From Evernia prunastri (lineage: Eukaryota; Ascomycota; Lecanoromycetes; Lecanorales; Parmeliaceae), in contig NKYR01000105.1 in the NCBI GenBank assembly GCA_003184365.1, positions 1 to 64,000 on the forward strand: a DNA stretch of 64,000 bases, given 5' to 3'. A program made the translations under genes and the position numbers. The notes under the pieces are model-generated. The model was not told where the DNA came from. It saw nothing but the letters and a program-made list of their open reading frames with translations, and ran no database searches. Positions 55,241-64,000 of the stretch are shown one piece after another. Positions within the stretch are counted from its first letter, which is position 1, and every line of letters begins with the position of its first letter.

Positions 55241-55542
55241 GAATCCCACGTTCACTCACTGTACGTTATTTTGCATGTACTGTTCTCGTTCCGGAGATCA
55301 TAGTTTCTTACAATCAAATTTGAGAGCATGGTCATTAGTCATCACTGATTCGTTCCCTTCACCACCTTCGCGCGACCGCATTGTCTGGACGCGTCACTAA
55401 TGTTTACTCTCACCAATAGTACATCCAACATCCATACCAAATCCCACAGTCGGCAGGCCAGCCAATTGCAGTCTTTGATAGACCCTACGCCGAGATCTAG
55501 CTTAGCTTCATCAGCCACAGGCACGTCGAAAGGAACCGAACA

Positions 55543-57154
55543 ATGCGTTTTCGCTCTCTTTCCGATGTCATTACTTTGACGGTAGCGACAGCTGGAACTA
55601 TTGGTGAAGCTTCGCCAACTCCAACCCACAACCACCAGCGTCATCATGTGGTGAGGCGCTCGGTTGTAAAGGTTTGGAAGACGGTGGATGTCCCATTCCC
55701 AGAGCCCACTGTTAATGCCTTTGTCCTCAATGGCAACATTGTGGCGCAGGACCAAGTCTGCAAAGGCATCGATGATGGCACCTTGGTGTGGGAAGACGCG
55801 GCCAACGCTCTCTCAGAGTGCTTGGCTTCCAGTACAGAAGTCGCTGCAAAGCCACTAGCCTCTACCACCGCCACCCAAGTTGCTCCAGCTCTACCGTCAG
55901 TAGCCGTTGAACAGAAAGAGGATGTCAAGGCTCCCTCGGTCCAGTCCTCGCAAGCACCTGAATCTTCGACCGAGCCGGGCTCAAATACACCGGAGCAATC
56001 AGCGACGACCACCTCTGTGCAAGCGATTCAAACTACATCAGCTGACGCTGCGCCAATATTCACCTCTCGGGCTGCCGCACCATCTCCGGAAGAGACATCT
56101 TCTTCCGCACCGTCTCCGGAAGAGACCTCTTCTTCCGCATCGTCTTCGGTAGAGACCTCTTCTCCCCAGTCTAACAGTACATCTGAAGGTCAAGGTCTTG
56201 AGCTAGAATTCCCAGACGGCACAATCGACTGCTCAACTTTTCCCTCCGAGTACGGACCAATCGAAGTCGAATGGGCTAATCTTGGCGGCTGGGCTGGCAT
56301 CCAGTACGTTACAGTCGAGAGCGGCTGGGTGACCAATATTGTTACTGCCGTTCCCGGAGGCAAAGGATGTGTTCCAGGCGCCATGTGTTCGTATGCATGC
56401 CCCCCTGGCTACCAAAAGTCCCAGTGGCCATCGACTCAAGGACAGTCCGGCCAGTCTGTCGGAGGGATCCAATGCAATTCGGATGGCAAGCTCTCTTTGA
56501 CCAATCCCAGCCTATCAAAGAATCTCTGCATTCAAGGGACCGGAGCTACAACTGTCGAGAATAAGCTTGCCAACAATGCCGCCATATGCCGCACGGATTA
56601 TCCTGGTCTGTCAATCGCATACCTAAATTACAGCAAGAACTGACTGATTTTACTCAGGAACCGAAGGCGAGGTTGTTCCATTGAATACTCAGCCTGAGAG
56701 CACCAGTCCTCTGACTTGCCCGGATGCGAACAACTACTTTGAGTGGAACGGGCTGCCGACGAGCGCACAGTACTATATAAACAACCAAGGTGTCGCCGTT
56801 GAGAATGCGTGCACGTGGGGCACGGACGGTTCTGATATGGGCAATTGGGCCCCTTCTTTCCTCGGTGTCGGTCAAGACGTTTATGGCAAGACCTGGCTCT
56901 CAATCTCGTCAACCGCACAGAACAATCCCAAATCGTACTCCCCCCTAAACTACACCGTCACGATCGAGGGCGACACCAGCGGCAACTGCAGAGTCTCTAA
57001 TGGCAAATACTGTACTGGTAATAATTTCGATGATTGTAATGATCAGGGTTGCACTGTTAGTGAAACCCTTTCCTCCCGGCGACCATACCACGTACTTACT
57101 GCAGTTTAGGTCGAGCTCATGAGCGGCCAAGCGACCTACGTCCTGTCGGACTAA
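55543..57154 (+). CDS. SUN-family cell-wall protein (Sun4/Sim1/Uth1-like), 501 aa
   Basis: SUN-family proteins are secreted to the wall and septum and act on beta-glucan during wall remodelling and cell separation. There are three exons: 55543-56605, 56658-57055 and 57110-57154. The introns of 52 and 54 bp keep frame. A hydrophobic N-terminus (ITLTVATAGTIGEAS) is the likely signal peptide. A low-complexity Ser/Thr/Glu-rich spacer (about residues 100-215) contains three SSxxPSPEETSS-type repeats. The conserved SUN domain follows with FPDGTIDCSTFPSEYG, WANLGGWAGIQYV, CVPGAMCSYACPPGYQKSQWP, TWGTDGSDMGNWAPSF and the final CRVSNGKYC and CNDQGCT segments. The last exon encodes only 14 residues (VELMSGQATYVLSD), which is a usual end of fungal SUN proteins. 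Confidence 0.93.
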
Positions 57155-58640
57155 AACTTCCGGAAGCTGCATCCACAGAATGAAATACGAGCTTCACGAC
57201 TAGGATATCCGAGAAGCCACATTGATAGCTGCTTAAACTTGGCTTCTCTTGCAAATATCGAGCCGGTCAGATGGGATAAGCGCGCCTTCAACGCTGTACG
57301 GCGTCAGTCTCATTTAAGTGTATTTCCACCCTTGTGAATGCAGCACGATTGGCTGCAGCTTCAACATCCAGTCTCTCGCCTTGGTTATTTCGCGAATTAA
57401 TGGATGGATGCGTTATCATGACACAAGCTCTCAGACGCCGGCCTGTGGCTTTTTAGATGAGTAACGATTGTACCGATGGTTGTCCCGGTAATCACGACTT
57501 TGCGGGCGCTGCTGGGCGGCTAGCATTGCTTATGTATCTAGGCAACTGGCATGGTCGTTGCTCAAGCTTCGGTTACCCTTCTCCTATTTGGTGGGTGGAA
57601 ATGGGGATTCTTCGTCGTGTGCGATCTTCGACTGTGGGACATATGTTGGCTTGTCAAGATCAGCCGGTACCTCTGCTCCTATTTGTACATACTTCTCCGC
57701 CACCAGCAAATGCCCCTAGCCTTTTAATATTAAAATACACACACTCCTTGAATCATGCTCCAACGCAAGCTGTAGGCAACAATGATTTCGTACGTATTTC
57801 ATGCACAGACTTCGCTGTTCTCAGAACCAAAAGCTTTTGTATGACCTCTTCGTTCGACGTCACCAGGCTTCCTCATGCCGGTCTTTGCCACACGAGTGCA
57901 ATCAAGGAAAACTTCCATATCTATTACGGCAAGCGTTGGAGACGTGATCGCTACCTTAAAAAAAAAAGTGAATATATACAGGCGCGGGGTGGGTTGGAGA
58001 TAAATTGTATTCCGTTTGCTCTGGACGAGAGGGATCGGATGAATGAGGATCAATTAACCGGCTCTCCATTCGATGTGCACTCTATCATTATTGAATACTA
58101 TTGACTCTCTCATCATTGAATACCATTGACTCTTTCATTCCGTTCTGTTACCCGCTTTCATTCGATAGAAGCGTCTCTGGAGATGGTTGAGCGGGATGGA
58201 TGACTGGCTAGGGTTTGTGTCTGGGAAGAGGATGAGGTGGATTGGGTGAGGGGGGTGAGGGGGTTGAGGGGGTCAATGAGTGGGGTCAATGAGGGGGTCA
58301 ATGAGTCCACTTTACTCTAAGGTACTCTGATCTATTCTACTCTACTCCACTCTAATCTACTCTCATCATAGCCCCCTGTCTAGTTTGCGTATTCGGCGAG
58401 CCGGCAGCTGGAAACTCGCCATGACGCGAGCTCGACTGCTTCGTGAGGTCTGAGCTTGTAGTTTATCCAAGTCGCGGCACCAATCGCTGATGCCTTGAAG
58501 TATTTTCTTCGCCTTGTCCGACCTTTCTTGCGGCTGGTCGAGTGACTGCGACGTTATGAAGGGTGGTGAGTGTGTCGGCATGCTTGAAACCCAACCCCCT
58601 CGCCTCTTCTCTTCTCTCTTTTTCTCTTCTCTTCTCTTCT
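57155..58640. other. Gene-free stretch with simple repeats
   Basis: A 215-codon open frame (57457-58104) has no recognisable features and I do not call it. Around 58240-58310 a GGGGTCAATGAG-type unit repeats, and a TTCTC run is at about 58604-58649. Confidence 0.5.
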
Positions 58641-58649
58641 CTTCTCTTC
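58604..58649. repeat. TTCTC-type microsatellite
   Basis: A pyrimidine run built mainly from TTCTC units at the 3' side of the TPR pseudogene. Confidence 0.85.
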
Positions 58650-59360
58650 CATTGAGAGCTTGCACCTAAGGTCCTGCGGGCTTGTGGGAGCGGTGCGGTA
58701 CGTTGGCTGGCCCTCCAGTATTTCGTAGAGTGTATGGATTTAGGGGCCCAGGTGCTTCTCCCGAGCATCGAGAACTTCGCCGAACAGGACCTCGGCTTTA
58801 GCCAGTTGGCTGATATAATGAGATACTTCGGCAACATTTTACATGATCGTCAGAGTATCGGGACGGTTGACTCTCAATTTTGCCTTTCTTTGTGCGAATA
58901 CCCGTCCGTAGAGGACGAACGCGTCCTCATACTTTCCCTGGCGATGGCGTATCCAAAGACTGTATGGAGTTTGTTAGGGTGCGGTGGACGTTGTTGATTT
59001 CAATACCTTTCCCTCAATTACCTTACCGATAAAGCTCAACAAAATCTTCAAGTCGACCTTTACGGCGGTAAAGATCGCCCAGACTCTGGACACTAGCCAG
59101 GGTATCAAGATGGTTTGGATCAGGATTCGCCTTCCCGCTCAGTACGCGCTCCTACAAATTCTGACATTCAGCCTATTTACCCCGGGAGCGGTTGATGTTG
59201 GCAAGGCCCTTTGCAACGGCAAGAGCATCCCCGGTGCTCTGGCCCAAGATCTTGTTTTCAGTAAGCGAGAGCGCGCAAGTACAACTTCTCTGCATCCGAA
59301 TTTCATTGTGGTTGACGCTATTCATCCTCGCCGTCTCTGTGTGGCTTTTGTGCATTTCAA
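58650..59360 (-). pseudogene. Decayed tetratricopeptide-repeat (kinesin-light-chain-type) gene
   Basis: On the minus strand successive segments read as TPR units: ENKILGQSTGDALAVAKGLA (about 59240), GK-stop-AECQNL-stop-ERVLSG, then NHLDTLASVQSLGDLYRRKG with RLEDFVELYR, and RQGKYEDAFVLYGRVFAQRK. Then come RPDTLTIM-stop-NVAEVSHYISQL, then AEVLFGEVLDAREKHLGP-stop-IHTL. A 66-bp intron (GTAAGG at about 59023 to ACAG at about 58958, with CCTAAC) still splices in frame between LYR and LWIRHRQGKY. At least four in-frame stops are present, three of them where CAG or CAA (Gln) is a plausible original codon. This repeat type often forms the C-terminus of fungal NB-ARC/NACHT NLRs, but no ATPase domain is left nearby. 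Confidence 0.65.
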
Positions 59361-61128
59361 CTCGTTATTGCATTGAACCCGGACCATTGCCGAAGACTTT
59401 TCCGACTTTTCCACCATCTACACAAACATCAATACCTGTAGTTTCTAATTGGAGGAGTGAGTGTCGAACGTACCATCATCGAAACACCATACTTTTGTCT
59501 TGACGGTCTCAAAAAAGATACGTACAACAGATTTGGGTTTTACTCAAGTACGATTTCTGGCAGAGTCATCTTGCCCAATTCATATGCTGTGAGGATTCGC
59601 CAAAACTTTCTAGTAATGTTGAAGTTGAGAGATGAAAATCCCTAAGAGCGAAATCGAATCTTGTTGTATCTTATCCCACGCTTTCGAAAATTATATTTTT
59701 CTCTTCTTCCAAAGCACTGGAAGTTTGAGACTCAACCCTCTCCTACTGCTAAACCGAAATCTACCTGGGTTCTCCAGATGGAAAATTGTTTTGGTCAGCC
59801 ATTAGTTTATTCATTGTGCTAATAATTAAAAGCCTGGAAAGATGGCCGTTGATGTCAGGGATGAAAACGTCGTGCACAGTTTTGACAAGCTAGCGACGAT
59901 GGTCATCATATACCACGCTCCGTCTAGCATTATGCTTCTGGTGGGCCAGAATTTGTAGTATGTATCTCTGCGAGTACATTTCTCAGTCGTGCAGACGTAA
60001 TAGTTCGAATTCTGCATCTGCCCAACATGGTCTAAAAAGCCGAAGACAGTTAAAATCACAATGCGCTTCCGACTCAAGAAGATCAGAAGAGCATAGAGCA
60101 ATTCGGACCAGGCGACGATATCCAAAAAAATTCATCGGAACAATCAACGGAACACATGTGCTCGCTCTGAATATCTACCCAGTCTCTCGGTCTCAGTATC
60201 TCCTGCTCAACATGGACCCATATTGTTCGCAAGATGACCCTTTAGATCTCCTGGACGTCGAGGCTTCATGGAGCTTCCTTTGTTCTACGCAGGTCACACC
60301 ATTATGTAATGTACAACTGCACCAAGGAAGCGGGTTGTAGCATATACCATAAGCACATGCAAACGATCAGAAGGCCGGAGGTTGCAGAGTCTGAGCCCAG
60401 GAGGAACGAGGGTGCCGTACGTCTACTCCTTGCATCACTTTGAGTGTGTTGCCAGGGGCGATCGACAGCGGACCTAGTCGCATGCAGCATCTACTTAGAC
60501 CTTCTCCGGGAGGGTAAGAAGACAACTATTATTTTCGAAGCTGATACGTGAACGCCATACCCGCACAACGTGCTCCTTGTAAAGGAGTGGATAATCGTGA
60601 TACCTAACGCAGTGGCAACTTCAGAGGAGTGAGCGCAAAATCAGCGGGAATGATGGGAAGCATACTATCTCGAATGAAGAGTAATTGAGGATCTGGACGG
60701 ACGTGGGACGAACGAGAATACTCAGTGAGCTGGGCTTACCTAGTGACTGTGCTTAAGTAAATGGACTAGCATGTTGCATTCCTTTCACTTTCTTTCAGTG
60801 TCTATAACTTTATGGTGGCATCTTGAACTTGTTTCGTGCCTCTTATCTCCGATAGATCGATGGCATCTCAGTATCGTAATGAAAACAGGTGAAATTGTAT
60901 CAATGGTTATGTGTATAGCGAATATATCTAATCGTAGCATACACAAGTCCACGGCTTGGTTTCATATGCGAACTCGAAACCGTAGGGCTGAAATTTTGCG
61001 CCGCGCCTCCCTAAGAAATAGCTGTCATCTTCACCAACCCAACACTTCCATGCAGTTCATCGAAGGACGAGTCGCAAACGGATACACTACCTCTTAGATT
61101 CATGGACCGATGAACAAGATAGCTCCAT
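59361..61128. other. Gene-free stretch ahead of the Erv41-like gene
   Basis: No credible gene on either strand; a hydrophobic open frame at 59192-59503 is antisense to the TPR remnant. No promoter box is obvious before 61129. Confidence 0.5.
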
Positions 61129-62561
61129 ATGAACGGTTTCGCAGACCATGGCTTGGATGAGGGTGCTTTTGGGGAGAAAAAGGGCTTCTCTGAAGGCCTG
61201 AGAACCTTCGATGCTTTCCGTACGTCTTCCCCCTGGCTGATTGCGATTTCGATGCGTGCACAGTCCTGTCAATGTACAGCATAAATACCAGGATAGCGAA
61301 GCCCAAACCACATTTGACCGACAGTCCTCCCTGCTGCCGCCCAGCTAACAATTGTTTCTCTCAGCCAAAACCAAACCCACCTACACCCGGCGCTCCTCCA
61401 CCGGCGGCTACACAACCCTCCTCCTCATCCTAATCAGCACCGTCCTCTCCTTCACTGAGCTCCGGCGCTGGTACTCCGGCCATGAAACCCACCTCTTCAG
61501 CGTCGAGAAAGGCGTCTCCCACGACCTGCAGATAAACCTCGACATCGTTGTCCCGATGCTCTGTTCCGACCTGCACATCAATGTGCAAGACGCTTCCGGC
61601 GATCGCATACTCGCTGGCGATATGCTGGCGAAGGACGCCACGAATTGGAAACAGTGGGTTGACCGTGTGAACACGCTGGAGCGCCAGGGCAAGGACTTGG
61701 CCAAGGAGCAGGAGGAGGATACGCATGTGGGCCATGTGCTGGGGCATGGGAGGGAGAAGAGATGGTTCAAGAAAACGCCGAGGTTGGGGAGGGGCATGCC
61801 GGGGACGAGCTGTAGGGTTTACGGCAGTTTGGAGGGGAATAAGGTGCAGGGGGACTTCCATCTTACGGCGAGGGGGCATGGTTATATGGAGATGGGGCAG
61901 CATTTGGATCACTCTGGTATGTCTTGTCCCGCGAAATTTTTTCTTTCAAACTTGCTTTTCCCGCCAAGTTTTGCCCCCAATTGCCCTTATTCGGAAGCCC
62001 GAGCATTCAGCGACGGCGCTGACACGGCATGTAGCCTTCAACTTCTCCCATATAATCAACGAACTATCCTTCGGTCCGCTCTATCCATCCCTCCTCAACC
62101 CCCTCGATAGAACCTACGCTACAACGGGCGCCAACTTCTACAAATACCAATACTACCTCTCCATCGTCCCCACAATCTACACCCGCACCCCCGCGCCTAA
62201 AACCCCATCCGCCAGCGCTCCTGCCTCGAACATACTCTCCACGTCCTCCGACACGATCATCACAAACCAGTACGCCGTCACCTCGCAGTCCCACGACGTC
62301 AACGAACGTTCCGTCCCCGGCATCTTCTTCAAGTTCGACATCGAGCCGATACTCTTGACGATCAGGGAGGAGAGGGAAGGCTTGTTGGCGTTGTGTGTCA
62401 GGGTTGTGAATGTGGTGAGTGGCATCTTGGTGGGTGGAGGATGGTGCTATCAATTGGCTGGGTGGGGCAAGGAGGTGCTGGGGGGGAGGAAGAGGGGAGA
62501 GAAGGATGGGATGGGTATGTTGCATGGGGGAAATGGTGCGATTGAGGAGGAAGAAGAGTGA
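61129..62561 (+). CDS. Erv41/ERGIC2-type COPII vesicle cargo receptor subunit, 389 aa
   Basis: Erv41 with Erv46 cycles between ER and Golgi in COPII/COPI vesicles and returns or exports cargo. There are three exons: 61129-61219, 61365-61916 and 62035-62561. The introns of 145 and 118 bp keep frame and the junction restores FDAFPKTKPTYTRRSS, the family's N-terminal signature. A first membrane span (YTTLLLILISTVLSF) lies at about residues 45-62 with RRWYSGHETHLFSVEKG after it. The lumenal domain includes LDIVVPMLCSDLHINVQDASG, a SCRVYGSL...VQGDFHLTARGHGY segment and FNFSHIINELSFGPLYPSL. The second span (CVRVVNVVSGILVGGGW) is near the C-terminus. The tail is Glu-rich (IEEEEE). The partner Erv46 is not in the window. 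Confidence 0.92.
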
Positions 62562-63105
62562 GGGAGGGCACCTGTGCGTGCAAGACATATTGAGTCATGT
62601 ATCAAAAGTTCAATTGTAAGGTCTAATGCAACATTGACAATTTAACTTTTTTTCAGCGCGTATAGCCAAAACCCCTGCCTGCATCTAAGCTCTTTTACTT
62701 TGCTCCAGCCCACATGGAGACTAGAGTGAGCGTCACCTCTATCATTTGACGCGCGAGCCGAGCAATAGTCGCGCGACGAGGTTGAACCACCACCGTGCAT
62801 ATGGATCCCAATGCCAACTTGGGCGCCACTGAAGAAATTAGTTCTAGAGCCGAATTCTTTGTCTCCTTCCTTCTGTTTCCGCGGTCATCGGTAGTTCTTC
62901 GAGATGAAACCAATGCCGCTCTGTCCAATGGAGCTCTGTACGAGTTCAGCTTTCAGATGGCATGTAGCATCCTTGTTTTGGTGTAGATAAGGAAAAATCT
63001 AAAGCATTGCAAGCATAGCCGTCCTTTGGCGTCTTGTACAACAATCTCGTATATGTTATACAGCATTCAGGCTCCGACGTTAGGTCCCACCAACATGCAC
63101 TTCAG
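62562..63105. other. Convergent intergenic region
   Basis: About 540 bp between two converging genes. No gene or repeat was recognised. Confidence 0.5.
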
Positions 63106-64000
63106 CTACTGAAGCTCCTGTATCTCCGGTCCTCTCGGCATTGAAAGCTGTCCGGATCGAGGCGTCTGGGCTTGCCCTGCTGGATCAACTGTCATATAGC
63201 TTGGCGCAGGAGACATGGTTCCGCCACGCTCATGGTCACCGAAGGCTGCTCCCGCTGTCGTGGCCGGCGAGGGGGGGCCATAAGGATTGAGAGCCGGCGC
63301 GTACTGCAAGTTTGGTTGCGGACGATGGTTTCCTCGGTCGTGGTCCGGCGCTATTGAGATGTTGGTACGCGAGCGGTTGCCGGTGGATGAGGGGTCTGCG
63401 GGGAAGCGTTGGGCGTAAGGGTTGATTTCTGGAAGCTCGGTTCCGTCGTAGCATGGGTCGTTCGGCCTTGCAGTCTTATTGGTACCTTCATGTCCGCCTG
63501 TTGGGGGTGGTGTTCGGCGACTTTTGTGCCACCAAAAGAAAACCAGGAGGACTATGAGGAAAGAGAAGGCAATTACTCCTCCTGCGACACCACTCTTGAA
63601 TCCTGCGCTTTGAGAAGGGCTTTGAGTAGAGCTTTGAGTAAAGCTTTGAGTAGAGCTTTGAGTAGAGCTTTGAGTAGAGCTTTGAGTAGAGCTTCGAGTA
63701 GAGCTTCGAGTAGAGCTTTGAGGAGAGCTTTGAGTAGAGCTTAGAGACAGTGCTGCAGCGGGCGTCCCGGCCGTAGTAGTTTTCAGGGTAGTTGAAACAG
63801 AACTACTGATGGTGGGAGTAGAAGACGAGTCGGCTGAGGTAGTAGCCAGGGAGGTGGACTGCGAGGGCGAGGGCGAGGACAGTGTCATTGCTGTGCGTCC
63901 TGTAGTCGTTGGAACGGAACTTGAAGAACTAGCCGTAGTAGCAATCACCGTGCTTTCGGGCGTAGACGTAACGCTGCTGCTCACAGTCGTGCTTGTAACA
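63106..64000 (-). CDS. Ser/Thr-rich single-pass membrane protein, N-terminus beyond the window
   Basis: The open frame enters from the right edge and ends at 63106, so only the last 297 or so residues are seen. The outer part is mucin-like, almost only Ser/Thr (about 64000-63600), with eleven copies of a 12-bp unit encoding Ser-Ser-Thr-Gln. Then comes one membrane span (GVAGGVIAFSFLIVLLVFFWW) with the basic stop-transfer HKSRR, and a cytoplasmic tail of about 140 residues rich in Pro, Asn and Gly. This layout is that of wall-stress sensors and other fungal mid-size surface proteins. A WSC or other ligand domain would lie outside the window, so the exact type cannot be said. Confidence 0.75.
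   Translation of the reverse strand, partial: VTSTTVSSSVTSTPESTVIATTASSSSSVPTTTGRTAMTLSSPSPSQSTSLATTSADSSSTPTISSSVSTTLKTTTAGTPAAALSLSSTQSSPQSSTRSSTRSSTQSSTQSSTQSSTQSFTQSSTQSPSQSAGFKSGVAGGVIAFSFLIVLLVFFWWHKSRRTPPPTGGHEGTNKTARPNDPCYDGTELPEINPYAQRFPADPSSTGNRSRTNISIAPDHDRGNHRPQPNLQYAPALNPYGPPSPATTAGAAFGDHERGGTMSPAPSYMTVDPAGQAQTPRSGQLSMPRGPEIQELQ
63607..63738. repeat. Coding 12-bp minisatellite, eleven units
   Basis: The unit GCTTTGAGTAGA and close variants (one AAGG, one TAAA, two TCGAG, one GGAGA) repeat without a break and keep the reading frame of the mucin-like protein on the minus strand. Confidence 0.92.

Larger units (their letters stand above)
52306..55542. other. Gene-free stretch ahead of the SUN-family gene
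   Basis: 3.2 kb with no gene I can support. The part near the gene has a long CT-rich leader, a CAA-rich simple repeat (about 54972-55021) and a perfect 10-bp tandem repeat (55211-55240). A long 5' leader of this kind is usual for fungal SUN genes. Confidence 0.5.

Noticed and set aside
57457..58104. 215-codon open frame on the plus strand
   Set aside because: No known motif, composition unlike neighbouring genes, a poly-Lys run from an A tract, and no splice or promoter logic. I do not call it a gene.
59192..59503. Hydrophobic plus-strand frame that could be a membrane peptide
   Set aside because: It is antisense to the TPR segments, which give a clear repeat pattern in the other direction.

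Overview
The window looks like a chromosome segment from a filamentous ascomycete (Pezizomycotina). The grounds are short spliceosomal introns (mostly 43-145 bp, often with a CTAAC-like branch site), a Zn2Cys6 regulator, a fungal rhodopsin-domain membrane protein, a SUN-family wall protein, a NACHT-WD40 NLR and typical fungal transposons. I do not assign a genus. Eight single N bases (2547, 5948, 7409, 7679, 11421, 12310, 13285, 23272) mark scaffold joins, and the sequence after several of them repeats sequence already seen. Copy number and order of the repeats are therefore unsafe.

Region 1 (1-14.3 kb) is almost all repeat. It holds a broken Copia element (1-3773) with an 84-bp insertion and a nested solo LTR. 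Next come the N-terminal half of a telomere-linked-helicase-type protein (about 3870-6420, minus) split by a second solo LTR, and a cluster of nearly identical Gypsy pieces in both orientations (6440-13994) with LINE fragments inside. A short inverted-repeat element (14175-14258) follows.

Region 2 (14.3-27.3 kb) carries a decayed polytopic membrane-protein gene (15474-16260), a divergent pair of an O-methyltransferase (minus) and a rhodopsin-domain receptor-like protein (plus), two overlapping piggyBac-type transposase pieces (22039-24690, minus), a Copia gag remnant and a small secreted cysteine-containing protein.

Region 3 (28-41 kb) is the main block of intact genes: an Old Yellow Enzyme-type oxidoreductase, a carboxymuconolactone decarboxylase/AhpD-like protein, a Zn2Cys6 regulator, S-(hydroxymethyl)glutathione dehydrogenase and an MFS drug:H+ antiporter-like transporter. 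They could form a detoxification or small-metabolite neighbourhood, but no backbone enzyme is present and the intergenic distances are large.

Region 4 (41-64 kb) has a large NLR (alpha/beta-hydrolase, NACHT, WD40; minus) with a one-base-type frameshift in the hydrolase domain, a fructosamine-kinase-like gene, spermidine synthase, a SUN-family protein, a decayed TPR array on the minus strand, an Erv41/ERGIC2-type ER-Golgi cargo receptor, and a Ser/Thr-rich single-pass membrane protein cut by the right edge.

The most useful new observations are an 84-bp TG...CA insertion with a 5-bp target duplication and an empty site in the neighbouring copy, a two-member inverted-repeat family with a shared core (14175 and 37108, the second in the promoter of the glutathione-dependent dehydrogenase), the NLR frameshift, and the TPR pseudogene. 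All gene models were built by hand from splice signals and reading frame. No database search was run.
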